From positions 1 through 64,000 of the forward strand of contig JBAKBP010004460.1 of the NCBI GenBank assembly GCA_037953745.1: DNA of 64,000 bases, written 5' to 3'. This document shows, in pieces, positions 10,990 to 21,814 of the stretch. The notes beneath the pieces are model-generated. The model had not been told where the DNA came from. It made no database searches and saw only the letters and a program-made list of their open reading frames with translations. Origin of the DNA: Lithodes maja. Taxonomy: Eukaryota > Arthropoda > Malacostraca > Decapoda > Lithodidae. Each line of letters starts with the position of its first letter. The stretch's first letter is position 1. The position numbers and the translations under genes were made by a program.

Positions 10990-11118
10990 AAATTAAAATG
11001 TAAAACTAACAAACTAAACAAACCAAAACTGGGACAAAGACAATATAAAGGCAAAATAACTAATCAAAATCGCTATGTAGAAACAACGCTTACTAAAATA
11101 AAAGAACACAATCCATAA
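10990..11118 (+). repeat. Dispersed repeat sharing TGTAAAACT...AAACAAACCAAAACT
   Basis: A block of about 130 bp ending in ATCGCTATGTAGAAACAACG and AAAAGAACACAATCC. Similar blocks lie at 12283-12380 and 12403-12545, and its first part recurs at 11767-11820, at 11932-11985 and inverted near 13395-13420. Origin not recognised. Confidence 0.6.
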
Positions 11119-11219
11119 TAACATTTATCCCGAAAGGGGGTCTTGGGGGTACTTTTTTAAGGTTGATGGAGGTCTTGGGAGCAAACAATAGACGGAAGAA
11201 CATGATAAATACCATCACG

Positions 11220-11280
11220 GTGTTGTTGTTGTTGTTGTCATCGTTCCCTAGGCTGCCTGGCCGAACAGTCCCGAGTCCCC
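11220..11280 (-). mobile_element. Very short 3'-end fragment of the LINE G/SINE S type
   Basis: On the - strand it reads GGGACTGTTCGGCCAGGCAG then CCTAGGGAACGATG(ACA)n, which is the 3' terminus shared by LINE G and the S-type SINEs. Nothing else of the element is present, as expected for extreme 5' truncation. Confidence 0.65.
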
Positions 11281-11296
11281 AAGTGAAAATCTCCCC

Positions 11297-11510
11297 TTAA
11301 CCCGTACAGTACCAGGGACATCCTTCGCATCATATTCTGCCAACTATTAGACAAAAATTATTAAGCTTAGGAAGGACCTCTAGCAATAATATGGCTTCAA
11401 AGTATCTCGACCAACCCTTTTAACTACCACAGATCCTTCCCTAGCTGCAAAATATCGTCTAAACATAACTAGAATAAAATATAACACGTCGCTGGTACTC
11501 AAAGGGTTAA
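11297..11510. mobile_element. TTAA-flanked inverted-repeat element, family c (compact copy)
   Basis: TTAA at 11297-11300 and 11507-11510. Almost the whole 214 bp is inverted-repeat: both halves carry GTACCAG.GAC, ATTCT, TTAGAC and AGGAAGGA(C/T)CT. The central TTAA at 11420-11423 is intact; the same TTAA is occupied by another element in the copy at 18296-18736, so this copy is the empty-site reference. Confidence 0.8.
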
Positions 11511-11635
11511 TGAAGTTGGATGATGTATAGAGCATGTTATTCAAGGCTGAGTATTATTTATCAGTTGGTAGAGGGAAGTCTAGAACTCAGAGCCTCGGTG
11601 GTAAGTTATAAATCATTAGCCACCACTTTTCCTTT

Positions 11636-12110
11636 TTAACCCCCTCTGTACCGGCGACATCTTTTTAATTTAATTCTATTCTATCTATCTATCTATTTAC
11701 TCTGGCCCAATCTCCACTTTTCCTATTTTTTTTTCCTTTTTTTTTTTTTTTTTTTTTTTTTAATTTTAGCTCTATTTATAATGTAAAACTTGCAAAATAA
11801 ACAAACCAAAACTTAGACGAACACAGTTAAAAGACCGAAGAAGTAAAAAGATTAGAAGATTTAGAAACCTTTTTTAAACTGCATATAATTGTCTAAGTGT
11901 GTCCAGAATATGATGAAAAGGACCTAGCTATATTTATAATGTAAAACTTGGAAAATAAACAAACCCAAACTTAGACAAACACAGTAAAAGGATAGAAGTA
12001 AAAAGATTAGAAGATTTAGAAAACCTTTTTAAACTGCATATACCTGTACAGTAATAGTCTAATTGTCCAGACTATGATGAAAAGGACATCAGCGGTACTG
12101 AATGGGTTAA
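11636..12110. mobile_element. TTAA-flanked element with a ~165-bp internal direct duplication
   Basis: TTAA at 11636-11639 and 12107-12110, with ends like the family-c element (CTGTACCGGCGACAT / AGCGGTACTGAATGGGTTAA). The interior contains two direct copies of a block from TATTTATAATGTAAAACTTG to ATGATGAAAAGGAC (about 11767-11930 and 11932-12090), plus a (T)n run. Confidence 0.7.
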
Positions 12111-12139
12111 CCTATCATCACTGTACCCTGTTCCAGTTA

Positions 12140-12280
12140 GGTAGGCCAGAAATCATTAACTCAAAAAGGGCCGTAGCAAATGGGCTGTAAAACTCTACAC
12201 TTATTCCCTGGCTTACCTTTCCCAAATGGTAGAAATATTAACTCGACTACTTTAGTTTGTGTTTTATAGAGGTTAATACT
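12140..12280. repeat. Family C interior fragment
   Basis: AACTCAAAAAGGGCCGTAGC, AAATGGGCTGTAAAACTC and CCCAAATGGTAGAAATATTA match the palindromic element at 22788-22990. The ends are not recognisable. Confidence 0.5.
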
Positions 12281-12282
12281 AT

Positions 12283-12545
12283 AATGTAAAACTTGCAAAA
12301 TAAACAAACCAAAACTTATACGAACACAGTAAAAAGACAAAACAACTAATTAAAATCGCTATGTGGAAACGGCGCTTAAGTAAAATAATAATTTATAAAT
12401 TAAAATTTAAAACTTGCAAACTAAACAAACCAAAATTGGGACAAGGACAATATAAAGTCAAATTAAATTATCAAAATCGCTATGTGGAAACAACGCTTAC
12501 TAAAATGAAAATTATTAAATAAAAGAACACAATCCACCACATAGG
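12283..12545 (+). repeat. Two further copies of the dispersed AAACAAACCAAAACT repeat
   Basis: Copies at about 12283-12380 and 12403-12545 match the block at 10990-11118, including ATCGCTATGTGGAAAC and AAAAGAACACAATCC. They are diverged from each other. Confidence 0.6.
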
Positions 12546-12916
12546 GTGTACATTACTACATGAGCAAGTTAATCTGTTTCCCAAGCAAACTAATCGCACA
12601 TATAACAACGCACTATCGTCACGTTAAAGGAATTAGTCAAGTTTGGGAATAACAAGTTTTGGGAATAAAAGAACACAATGTTCAAGAGTTTGGGCCTACT
12701 TATTTGGATCAGGGTATAGCTCTATGATGTATTTTTATGTCAACCTATATGATTCAACATATCTACAGATCACAAAATGCCTCTGAGCTAACAAATAATT
12801 TATCTTGTATGAATTTATGATATTTCTATGTGATAAAACATAAATAAATACCACATGCATGTTTGTATGTACTGTATAATTATACTCTGTCACCTTCCCC
12901 ATTTTTTTTTTTTTTA

Positions 12917-12955
12917 TGGGGGTGGCTGACTCGAGACAGAGCCCGAACAGGGACA
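12917..12955 (-). mobile_element. SINE T tail fragment
   Basis: Plus strand GGGGGTGGCTGACTCGAGAC then AGAGCCCGAACAGGG equals the 3' portion of SINE T read backwards. The rest of the SINE is absent. Confidence 0.6.
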
Positions 12956-14197
12956 TCTCAACACACCAGAAAAACAAAACAATACAAAACATAAATAAAT
13001 ACCACATGCATGGTGATCTTTGTAAATTATTGTAGCATTCATGACTTCTTGCTCAAGATTTTCTATTGTTTATAAGATTCCAAAACATTAGACCATTTAT
13101 ATACGTAGATATTTTATCTTTGGTTCTAAGATCTTAAGCTGGTATCACACGAGCGCATTTTCCAGCAATTTTTGATGATTAAGTTTATTCTTGTATTATT
13201 TTGAGGCTCTTTCGCATTGGAATCGGAAAACTAGATGGAAGGTAGATTATGTTAGGCAGTTTAATTCTTATGAAATTTATAAATTGAAGCTTCCAGACTA
13301 CAATAATTGCCCGTAAAAAAAAGACGGATAAATCGCTCATGTGACACCGCTCTTACTAATTTTCTGTCATTATATTGCGTTGTCTGTGGTTTGGTTTGTT
13401 TATTTTGCAAGTTTTACATTATTTGATTTTCCTTATAGTATGGAGGTGGTGAAAGGATTTTTTTTACTTGGATAAATCATACCCACATAGCAAAATACTG
13501 CTTTGAGGAATTATCAGCCGGCTGGTACAGTTGCCTGCACAATTACCTGGTACACTAACACTACTACATCAATCCCTTCAGCACTGTGGCGGCAGTTTCA
13601 TAGTCAGGCTAACACTAAACAAATTTGGTTAGTTTTGAAAGGTCTTCTTGGAGTCAGAGATGTATTAACCATCTCCCACAGGTCCTTCCTAATTTGAAAG
13701 AAATTGTCAAGCCTTAGCCAGAATATAATTAAAAAAAGGTGTGTGTTTAAAGGGAATATGTTTCAAAATAGTTCATTAGTGTGTGAGTGTTCCAATCAGA
13801 TATGTATCACCTCTATTTGCAGGTAATTGTACAGTTAATTCTTTTATTATTTATATGCGTCTTTTCTATCATTTTGCTTCTTATTGTGTGGAAGTTGGGG
13901 CAGAATGTAGATGAGAATGTAGGTGACTTAAATGTATAATATGCTTGAAGAAATCATACTCACTAAACTAAATACTGCACTGTTATTTATCAGCAAACAA
14001 ATGTATTTTTTCTTCTTTACTGTATATTTACCAAGTGTTTTTATATGTACCAAGTGTCTTTTGTAATTTTGATTTCTCTATACAGTAGTGTGAAAATGGT
14101 AGCTGCAATATATTTGTTTGGATAAATTATACTTGCAGAACAAGATGCTGCAATGTTAACTATCAATATGCTATTGTTTTTGTTATATAGACATAGC

Positions 14198-14304
14198 ACT
14201 CAACACAAAAATAATCATATATTGCTTCTAAGATAAAAGGTAAATGGGCAACTCAACACAAAAATAATCATATATTGCTTCTAAGATAAAAGGTGAATGG
14301 GCAA
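14198..14304 (+). repeat. Two-copy tandem duplication, 53-bp period
   Basis: CAACACAAAAATAATCATAT starts at 14201 and again at 14254, and the whole 53-bp unit is repeated with one difference (GGTAAATGG versus GGTGAATGG). It looks recent. Confidence 0.85.
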
Positions 14305-14319
14305 CTTACTTGGATGACA

Positions 14320-15960
14320 GAAACAGTAAAGGCTTTTTGAGCTTCCAGTATAGCATTTAATTTGGGAAAAATAGGGGTTTCAGTATTTTTATGATAAGAA
14401 TGGGAAAGGGCTTGTGAGCTTCCAATACAGTATTTGAATAATAGGAATAAAGTAGGTTTCCCGAGCAGGGCCCTGCCCTTTCATGTTTTGCATTCTTATT
14501 ATTACATAGTTTCTCATAAATGCTGTTAGTGAACTATTGAATCCAGCTGGATGAGACAGCCTTCCACTACTGTCAACTGTGAAAGAACCTGTGCAAAAAA
14601 AAGAATGGAAGCTTCGTAGTAAGACGGATTCTTTGTTGACAAGGGCGGACCTGATCAAAAAATGCAAATAGGTAGCCTCACAGTCGAACGGATTCTCAGT
14701 TGATGAAGGCGGACTTGAGCAGCCAGTTCTAAAAGTCCTTAAATGAACTGGCTGTGGTTGGAGGACTGCTTTCAGATTGGGGACAGACCCGCTTATAGGC
14801 GTTTTGTTCGTGGCCAACTCTTCATGGACTGAGGAGTCTGGCAATAGAGAGATGGAAGTAGGCTTTTGATTCAATACTTTCAGTATATGGAAAATTTAGA
14901 AAGTGTAGGTTTTTGATGCAGTATTATGATGAAGTGAACAGAATGTCTTTGATCTACTGTATAGTAGTATTTAATGTTAATTCAGACAGAACAGATTTTG
15001 TTAACAAATTTGATTACAGGAACCTTGAGAAATATTGTAATATTATTTTGAGCTTCAGTATTATGATGACAGGGTATGGAATACCTTTATGAGCTTCCAG
15101 TTTTTAATAACAGGAAGAGAATAGGTGTTTGATGATATTATTATGTTCCTTCCAACAACCAACTATACTCCTAAAATCGATTAATGAAATTTACAATAAC
15201 ATGTGGCAGTCCGTGGATTCGAATCCAGGATGCTCACACCGAAAATCAACACCTTATGCATCGCACCACGAAGACAGTTAAAGAATGGTGGACACTGCCT
15301 ACGATTTATTATGCAACTTCGAATCCTGCATATCAATCTAAGCATGTACACACATCCCAACTATATTAGGGTGATGGGAACAGGATCGGTATTTTTTATA
15401 AAGTATTATGAGAACTTGGACAGAGTAGGCTATTGATGGAGGTTTTGGCGACAAACAGAATTAGTATTTCAGCCACGGTATTATGATAACGGAAATGGAG
15501 TAGATGTTTGATTACGTTTATTATAGTAAGAATACTTAGATGACAAACTTTTAGAAATATAATATGTTTTTTATTTAGTATTATGTTGGAGAAGGAAGAT
15601 AGGCTTATGAGCTTCCAATATTTTGATGATGGAAACAGAGAGGCATACTCCAGCTTTTTGATGATTGAAACCTGTAGAAGTAGAGTACAGTATTTTTTGA
15701 TGATGGAGAATAGGATGAGCTTTTTATCTAGCAATTTGGTGACAAGTGCTTAGAAATATATATATTTTTTATGATAGGAATGGATAAAGCTTTTGATTTA
15801 GCATTTCATTGACTGAAGCCTGGAGAAATAGAAAAATAGAATAGGATTTTAATGATGGTAACAGAATGGGCTTTCATGCTTCGAGTAGTGAGTACAGAAA
15901 CCAACTAGAATTTTGATCCAATATTTTACAAACAGAATAGGTGTTTGATTGAGTATTTCT
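14320..15960 (+). repeat. Old, strongly diverged minisatellite-like region
   Basis: Many degenerate copies of a unit built from (G)AATAGG(C/T)TTTTGA, GAGCTTCCA(G/A)TA and TATTATGATGA(T/C)GG recur every 50-90 bp, for example near 14395, 14440, 15060, 15100, 15600 and 15840. No coding potential; a 161-codon open frame on the - strand (14389-14874) lies wholly inside the repeat and looks accidental. Confidence 0.5.
15202..15275 (-). repeat. tRNA-like remnant, probable SINE head
   Basis: On the - strand a strong B-box-like GGATTCGAATCCACG sits at the right distance from an A-box-like TGGTGCGATGCATAAGG. The cloverleaf is incomplete and no TSD was found, so it is more likely a tRNA-derived SINE remnant than a functional tRNA gene. 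Confidence 0.45.
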
Positions 15961-15962
15961 AT

Positions 15963-16058
15963 GATAGCTTACATACATACATTAAAGACTATGATGTACA
16001 CTTTTTGTTAACCTAGAGGCGGCATTCCAGGCAGCCCGGTCTTTGACGTCCCTCTTTT
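15963..16058 (-). mobile_element. RTE-like LINE (family B) 3' fragment
   Basis: Begins with the (ATAC)-type tail (TTACATACATACATT) and continues GGCGGCATTCCAGGCAGC, matching in reverse the C-terminal coding end of LINE B at about 36380-36470. It runs directly into the TTAA element at 16064. Confidence 0.6.
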
Positions 16059-16063
16059 GATCA

Positions 16064-16482
16064 TTAACCCTTTCTCTGCGGGCTTATTTGCGCTATTTAG
16101 GGCATATTCAGGCACTCCTGAATGATTAATCAAGTATCTGCATTAAATTAACTGTATTCTGCCGAAAACTAGGCGAAAATAGCTTCAAAATGACACCAGA
16201 ACGAGCTTCGTAGGTGACGGGGTTCACCCGCAGCGTTGCCATAGACATTCGGGAAACTCGCTAATTATTAGCTCTCGCTCGCTCGGCAACACTGTCGAGA
16301 CAGTCGTGCAAAACCACAGTCTCCCTCAGTGAGTGGCTGGCTGCTCTGAGGGTCGAACGGAGGTCCCTCACGCTCCCGCCCACTGACACTCGATTTCTAC
16401 GGCTTATACAGGCTTTTAAAACCTGGAAATTGCTGTAAATTGCCTATGCGTTCCAGAACGTCACCTGCAGGGAAAGGGTTAA
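16064..16482. mobile_element. TTAA-flanked element, family d, copy 1
   Basis: TTAA at 16064-16067 and 16479-16482. Begins TTAACCCTTTCTCTGCGGG with GGGCATATTCAGGCACTCCT and CTTCAAAATGACACCAGAAC. An inverted family member is at 49388-49817 with the same landmarks. No ORF. Confidence 0.75.
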
Positions 16483-16498
16483 TACAAAGCTTTCACTG

Positions 16499-16713
16499 TT
16501 AACCCCCTCGCACACGATGAAACAGTTACTTTCTGTTTTCTGGCTATTATTAGATGATTTTATTCTGATTTGAAAGGGCGAATGGAAGTCAGAGGGTTAA
16601 TTGAGATAGTCTTTATCCTTTTGATGCCCACACATCCTTTTTAAGTTGTATAAAATTGTCTAATGATAGCCAGAATAACCTGTCAAAATGTGTCACAATC
16701 CTCAAGGGGTTAA
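16499..16713. mobile_element. TTAA-flanked inverted-repeat element, family e, copy 1
   Basis: TTAA at 16499-16502 and 16710-16713, with halves that mirror each other (CTGGCTATTATTAGATGATT / AATTGTCTAATGATAGCCAG). A close copy is at 23722-23941. A TTAA lies near the centre, as in family c. Confidence 0.75.
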
Positions 16714-16743
16714 TGACAAGATCCTGATAGGCCTTTGATCCTG

Positions 16744-16960
16744 TACATACATACATACATACAAGTTTAAAGACCGTTTTGTCCACAGATAATGTGGTTA
16801 CAGTCTCACGTCCTAAATGGCAGCTTTCCAGGCGGCCCTGTCAAGGGCTGCCTCTGTTGTCAAGTTCTTTATTTTGAGATCGGACCGGAATACCCGAGCC
16901 CACGTCATTCTAGGTCCACCCCTGTACAGTAGCACTAATAAGTCATGTCTCAACTGTCAT
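16744..16960 (-). mobile_element. RTE-like LINE (family B) 3' fragment
   Basis: (ACAT)n tail followed by TTTCCAGGCGGCCCTGTCAA and TTTTGAGATCGGACCGG, the reverse of the C-terminal coding end of LINE B (compare 36290-36410). The coding frame is no longer intact. Confidence 0.7.
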
Positions 16961-17005
16961 TACGTTTGGCTTGCTCTGTGCTGTATTATTGTCTGCCAGA
17001 TGTTG

Positions 17006-17295
17006 TAGTTTCCCAGGCTGTCTGGCTGAGCAGTCCCGAGCCGCGCCAGATGCTCGGGCCCCCGAAGGGGCCAGTGTGAGATGAGATCTGGCTCTGAGAG
17101 GGCAGTGGGGGAAAGGAACATCAGCCCATGGGCCTGCACCCCCACCGTCCGCAGCTCCCCTTGCAGTGCCACCCAATCAGGCGATCTTGCCAGCATCTAG
17201 AAGGAAAAGTAGTACAGGAAAAGAGACAGATAGAAACGGCTAAGGTAGGGTAGAGGATGCCACACCTCACTCTGGATAGGACCAGCCCTCACCCA
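17006..17295 (-). mobile_element. SINE family S, copy 2
   Basis: Flanked by 14-bp target duplications with one mismatch (TCTGCCAGATGTTG at 16992-17005, TCTGTCAGATGTTG at 17296-17309). Read on the - strand, the head is GGTGAGGGCTGGTCCTATCC and the 3' end is GGGACTGCTCAGCCAGACAG CCTGGGAAACTACAA, the same terminus as LINE G. It is inserted in or beside LINE B sequence. No functional ORF expected. Confidence 0.85.
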
Positions 17296-17528
17296 TCTGT
17301 CAGATGTTGAATTGGGTGAGTAAGTATAGGAACATGTTTGTATATCTCACTTGAAAGGAAGAAATCATGTATATATATACCAGTATTGCTGATATAAAAT
17401 ATACTTGGTGCCGAGACATCACTTATGTGGCCGATTGTACTGTACATTGATGAATAATGAGAAATGAAATTAAAGTTGTGTTGAGTGTGACTGATTGGGC
17501 GTAGTGGCAAGTTTGTATTTTGTTTTAG

Positions 17529-18140
17529 TAACGGACGGCTTGCTTTGCCATGACATGACTTATTTTACTATGACATGACTTATTTTACTATGTCAGGACT
17601 TTTTACTATGACATGACTAGCCTTGGCATAGTCAGCAGAGCGTCGGCTGCTGATCAAAGGGTCGGCGGATCGAGCCTGCACTGTCAAAATGTTATTGGTA
17701 GATGTCAAGCCCGGGCAACTTGACCTAGCGATTCGTGACAGACTTATTTTATTATGACATAACTTATTTTACTATGACATGACTTATTTTACTTTGACAT
17801 GACTTATTTTACTATGACATGACTTATTTTACTTTGACATGACTTATTTTACTATGACATGACTTATTTTACTTTGACATGACTTATTTTACTATGACAT
17901 GACTTATTTTACTTTGACATGACTTATTTTACTATGACATGACTTATTTTACTATGACATGACTTATTTTACTATGACATGACTTATTTTACTATGATGA
18001 AGACATATTTTACTATGACATGACTTATTTTACTATGACATGACTTATTTTACTATGATGAAGACATATTTTACTATGACATGACTTATTTTACTATGAC
18101 TAAGACATATTTTACTATGACATGACTTATTTTGCTGTGA
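17529..18140 (+). repeat. 20-bp satellite-like tandem array
   Basis: Unit ACTATGACATGACTTATTTT (with an ACTTTGACATG variant alternating in part of the array), repeated about 20 times and interrupted at 17612-17745 by unrelated tRNA-like sequence. The variant alternates regularly around 17790-17930, showing a higher-order 40-bp unit. Confidence 0.92.
17612..17745 (+). repeat. tRNA-like segment inside the 20-bp array
   Basis: TTGGCATAGTCAGCAGAGCG followed by GGATCGAGCC has A-box/B-box-like spacing of a tRNA-derived SINE. It interrupts the satellite array, so it inserted after the array formed. No aminoacyl identity is assigned. Confidence 0.45.
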
Positions 18141-18295
18141 CATTATTTATTTTGTCATTTCCAATCTTGTTTTACTGTGGAATGACATATTTTGCTCTGA
18201 ACATCACTTCTTGTGTTGTAACAGGATATATTTCACTATTAACATGATTTGTTTTGCTGATTACATGTCTTATCTATTCACATTGATCCAGGCCT

Positions 18296-18736
18296 TTAAC
18301 CCGTTCAGGACCGGTGATGTCCTTCTTAGGGTATTCTGGCTACTGATAGACGATTTGATTTAGTTTAGGAAAGATGTCTAGCAATTAAAAGACTGCATAA
18401 TATCTCGACCAACCCTTTTAACCCTCTCACGTTCTTGACGCATTTTGAGCCTATTAGGGATACTTTAAAGCCTTTGTTACCATCAGGGGTATTTAGAAAC
18501 CTTTAGTTTAGTTACTTCAACCTCTGCAGTTGTCTTTGAGTTGGCTGTGGGCAGAAAACTAATTTTGGAGGGGTAATTATAAGAGTGAGACAACTCTTTC
18601 TTATTGCTAATCTGGCAACCTCTGCATCATAAAAATGTGAAAGGGTTAACTACCACAGATCCTTCCTAAGCTGCATAAAATCATCTAAATATAGCTAGAA
18701 TAAAATATAACACGTCGCTGGTACTCAAAGGGTTAA
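18296..18736. mobile_element. TTAA-flanked family-c element, occupied by a second element
   Basis: TTAA at 18296-18299 and 18733-18736. Outside the inner insertion it matches the compact element at 11297-11510 nearly base for base (CTCGACCAACCC...TTAACTACCACAGATCCTTC). The insertion at 18418-18649 occupies the central TTAA. Confidence 0.85.
18418..18649. mobile_element. TTAA element nested in the family-c element
   Basis: TTAA at 18418-18421 and 18646-18649; ends TTAACCCTCTCACG and TGTGAAAGGGTTAA. The empty counterpart at 11420-11423 has a single TTAA at the same place, so the TTAA was duplicated on insertion. It carries GAGTTGGCTGTGGGCAG and other unique sequence, and no ORF. Confidence 0.88.
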
Positions 18737-19346
18737 ATCATATACAGATACCTTACTGTTCTATGGTTTTCTGAAATACAACAATCGATGGTTGCAAAGC
18801 CACTAACCCCATTATTTTATTATTACTATTATTATTATTATTAATATTATTTTTATTAATATTAATTATTATTAATATTTGTATTTTATTATTTAGTTAT
18901 GTTCAGTGGCAACTCTTTGTGCCACATCTCAGTTTCTCTTTCCCTATATTTTGTTGTGGTGAGTGAGATTATATATAAAGCAGGTATCGCATGAGCGCTT
19001 TTACCTGCAACCTTCTTTGGCAAGTATGGTCTGGCAATTTCCAAACTGAAGCGTGGTTGTGTTTTTTTTTTTTTTTTTTTTATTACACCTTCGAGTACCG
19101 GCGATGAGAGGTGTTGTGTGATTGAGATTTGTGTACATGTTTCCCCCTTTCTGTAAGAATTTAGCTACCTTAAGAAATCTACTTTCGGTTTAGCTTCCGA
19201 TTCTAATACACAGGATCCCAGAAATGTTACCAGAAAAATTTTGATCTTGGAAAGCTGCCGGATACTAATACACAGGATCCCAGAAATGTTGCAGAAATTT
19301 TTTGATCTTGGAAAGTTGCCGCTAAAAGGTCTGGTGTGATACCCTC

Positions 19347-19775
19347 TTAACCCCTTCTCTACCAGCGACGTCTGTTTAATTTTATTCTTGCTAAATTTAG
19401 ACGATTTCATGTAGTTTAAGAAGGATCTGAAGTAGTAAAAAGGGTTAAGTGAGATTGTTCGAAGGCTGTTAATTGCTGGAGGTCCTGTAAAAAAGGGTTA
19501 AGTGAGATTGTTCGAAGGCTGTTAATTGCTGGAGGTCCTGTAAAAAACGGTTAAGTGAGATTGTCCGAAGGCTGTTAATTGCTGGAGGTCCTGTAGAAAA
19601 GGGTTAAGTGAGATTGTCTGAAGGCTGTTAATTGCTGGAGGCCCTGTAAAAAAGGGTTAAGTGAGATTGTTCGAAGGCTGTTAATTGCTGGAGGCCCTTT
19701 TTAAACTGAATACAATCGTCTAATAGTAGCCAGAATAAAGTTAAAAGGAAGGCACCGGTACTGTACAGGGGTTAA
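19347..19775. mobile_element. TTAA-flanked family-c element enlarged by an internal tandem repeat
   Basis: TTAA at 19347-19350 and 19772-19775; ends TTAACCCCTTCTCTACCAGC and CCGGTACTGTACAGGGGTTAA-type. The interior is stretched by the five-copy array at 19437-19700. Confidence 0.75.
19437..19700 (+). repeat. Five tandem copies of a 53-bp unit
   Basis: GGGTTAAGTGAGATTGTTCG starts at 19442, 19495, 19548, 19601 and 19654, a constant 53-bp step. Units differ at one or two positions (GGGTTAA/CGGTTAA, TTCG/TCCG/TCTG). Each unit contains the TTAA junction sequence of the parent element. Confidence 0.93.
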
Positions 19776-19981
19776 TCTTTGGTCTTGTAGGACTTTGGTA
19801 GTTTTGTAAGTGTGATTAGGTAGTTTTGTAAGTGTGATACATTGTGGCTGTGCTCTTATTTAAGGTTCATAGGTTTTGTGCTCTGTACTTTATAATATTG
19901 TGTAGAAACAAGTCGGTTGGGTATATTTTCACCCATGTCTTCCCTTCTTACTTTTTCATATTGAGAGGTGATTTTGTAACA

Positions 19982-20331
19982 TTAAAGGGAGGCAGACCGT
20001 TTGTTTGGTCTATTAATTAATTTATTCATATATTTTTTTAGTTTCCTCCCTAGACCTCCATCAAGCTTAGAAAAACACCCCCTAGACTCCCCTTCAAGAT
20101 AAATTTGTACATTTTTCGGTAGAAAAATTTCCCGGCCTTTCCTCTTAAAATTGCAGGCTCGCTATTGCTCGCCAGGAAAAAATCGACATCTAAATGGCAC
20201 GAAAGGTCTTAAAATTGACAACGAAATGGGGCGAAAGGTGTTAAAATCACCGAACGTCTTATAATCTCAAAACTAGTGGGGCTAAATATTAGGGAGAAGT
20301 GGGTCCAGAAAAATGGTCTGCCTCCCCTTAA
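19982..20331. mobile_element. TTAA-flanked element, family f, copy 1
   Basis: TTAA at 19982-19985 and 20328-20331 with inverted ends AGGGAGGCAGACC and GGTCTGCCTCCCC. The interior has CCTCCCTAGACCTCCATCAA and TTTGTACATTTTTCGGTAGA, shared with 22271-22637. Confidence 0.8.
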
Positions 20332-21116
20332 AATATGAACTGTACTGTTATACTTTGTTCATCTTAAGATAATGGGATAAGGAATTGTCATGTCCCTGTG
20401 TTGTTTGGCAGGAAATCACACTGGTGTAATTATCAGAACAGGAGAAAATAAACACACTAACAGATGAAAATACAGGTCTCCCTCGATTTACGATTGGGTT
20501 ACGTTCTTGAAACCCAATCTTAAATAGGAAACTCGTATAGGAAACCCTAAAATGAATGGGGTAAATGGGGATGCATTCTCGGACCAGCCATAACTCAAAC
20601 CCAAACACCAAAAAACCTATAATAATATCGTAAATGGGGACATCGGATAGTGAGGGAGGCCTGTACAGTAATTTATTTCAGCTCCAGTGGAAAGATGGAG
20701 AGGATATTAATTATTTTATTTTTATTTTTTTATTTTTTTTAATGAGTTTCACAATATGAGACTCGCTGGCCAAGGTGGGGAGGAACTCGTCATCTTTCCA
20801 CTGAAGAAGGTTACAGTTGTCACCGAAACTACAGTCGATACGGTACATTATAATTAGACCAGGAATAGTGACCCTTAACCTCTGTAACTCAAAAAGGGCA
20901 GAGCAAATGGGCTTTACATTTCCACTGAGGTTAGGCCAGCCCTATGAGTCTCTTATTGTGACTCAGTGGCCTGGTTAAAACTTATGAAAAAAATAAAATA
21001 ACATAATAATAATACTAATCCATAGAAGTTAGTGGTCAAGATTGTCATAATTATAATGAATAAACTATATTTGGAAAATAGTATGTTTGTCTGCTAGTAT
21101 GGGATTTTTCTCCTGT
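20332..21116. other. Non-coding stretch, no gene seen
   Basis: Contains A/T homopolymers and fragments of family C (GACCCTTAACCTCTGTAACT near 20871). The motif CACAATATGAGACTCGCTGG near 20751 and its near-inverse GAGTCTCTTATTGTGACTCA near 20946 suggest a degraded inverted-repeat element. Open frames do not look coding. Confidence 0.5.
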
Positions 21117-21609
21117 CTAAACCCATTCCTGCCGGTGACGTCCTTACTGGCAAGCATCATATTCTGGCAAGCATTAGAAGACTTTATTCAGCTGAGGAAG
21201 GATCTATGGTAGCTAAAAGGATTAATTGAGATAGTCTGTAGCCTTCTAATTGTATGGGGTCCTTCCTAAGCTTAATAAATTCATCTGATAGATCTTTGTA
21301 TATACCCAGGCACATACCCCATAGCTGGGGGTGGCCGACTCGAGACAGTGCCCGAACAGAAACAACATTTAAAGTTTCAATTGTTAGGGTCCAGGACCAC
21401 TTTTGCATTCCCTTGCCCCTTACTCTGTCTCGTTTAGTAGGTGAATTTTACGAGGGGAGGAGGATTCCTAGCCCCCAGAAGGAAAAAAGTAGGACAGAAA
21501 TGGCTAAGGTTGGGTAGAGGATGCCAAACCTCACTATGGATAGGACCAGCCCTCACCTGATAGTTACCAGAATATAAAGAAAAGGATATCCCCGGTACTG
21601 GATGGGTTA
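21117..21609. mobile_element. Family-c TTAA element carrying a SINE T insertion
   Basis: Left end mutated (CTAAACCCATTCCTGCCGG), right end CCGGTACTGGATGGGTTAA with TTAA at 21606-21609. It is interrupted at 21292-21556 by a SINE. Confidence 0.7.
21292..21556 (-). mobile_element. SINE family T, full-length copy
   Basis: Flanked by a 7-bp target duplication (CTGATAG, 21285-21291 and 21557-21563) and inserted in a family-c element. Read on the - strand, the head GTGAGGGCTGGTCCTATCC resembles the SINE S head, while the tail (TCGGCCACCCCCAGCTATGG then TGTGCCTGGGTATATACA) is specific to family T. An ORF on each strand is accidental. Confidence 0.85.
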
Positions 21610-21814
21610 AAAATCAAACTGAGGAATGACTGTATTTTAATAATGGAATCTATTCTTAGTTATGAAACTTGAGTTATAGTAGTTTCTTATTTTGCAATTG
21701 TGTTTGGAAATAGGTTGTTCGGGGCTGACATTTCTTGCCAGGTTAAGACGGATAGAATGTAGTTAAGGTAAAATGCTCAAATTTTATTTTGTCTGGACCA
21801 TTAGGAAACTGTGC

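Noticed and set aside
14389..14874. 161-codon open frame on the - strand
   Set aside because: It lies within a diverged minisatellite-like region and shows no conserved domain or splice context.
15202..15275. Functional tRNA gene
   Set aside because: Good B box but no paired acceptor stem and an uncertain A box; a SINE head is more likely.
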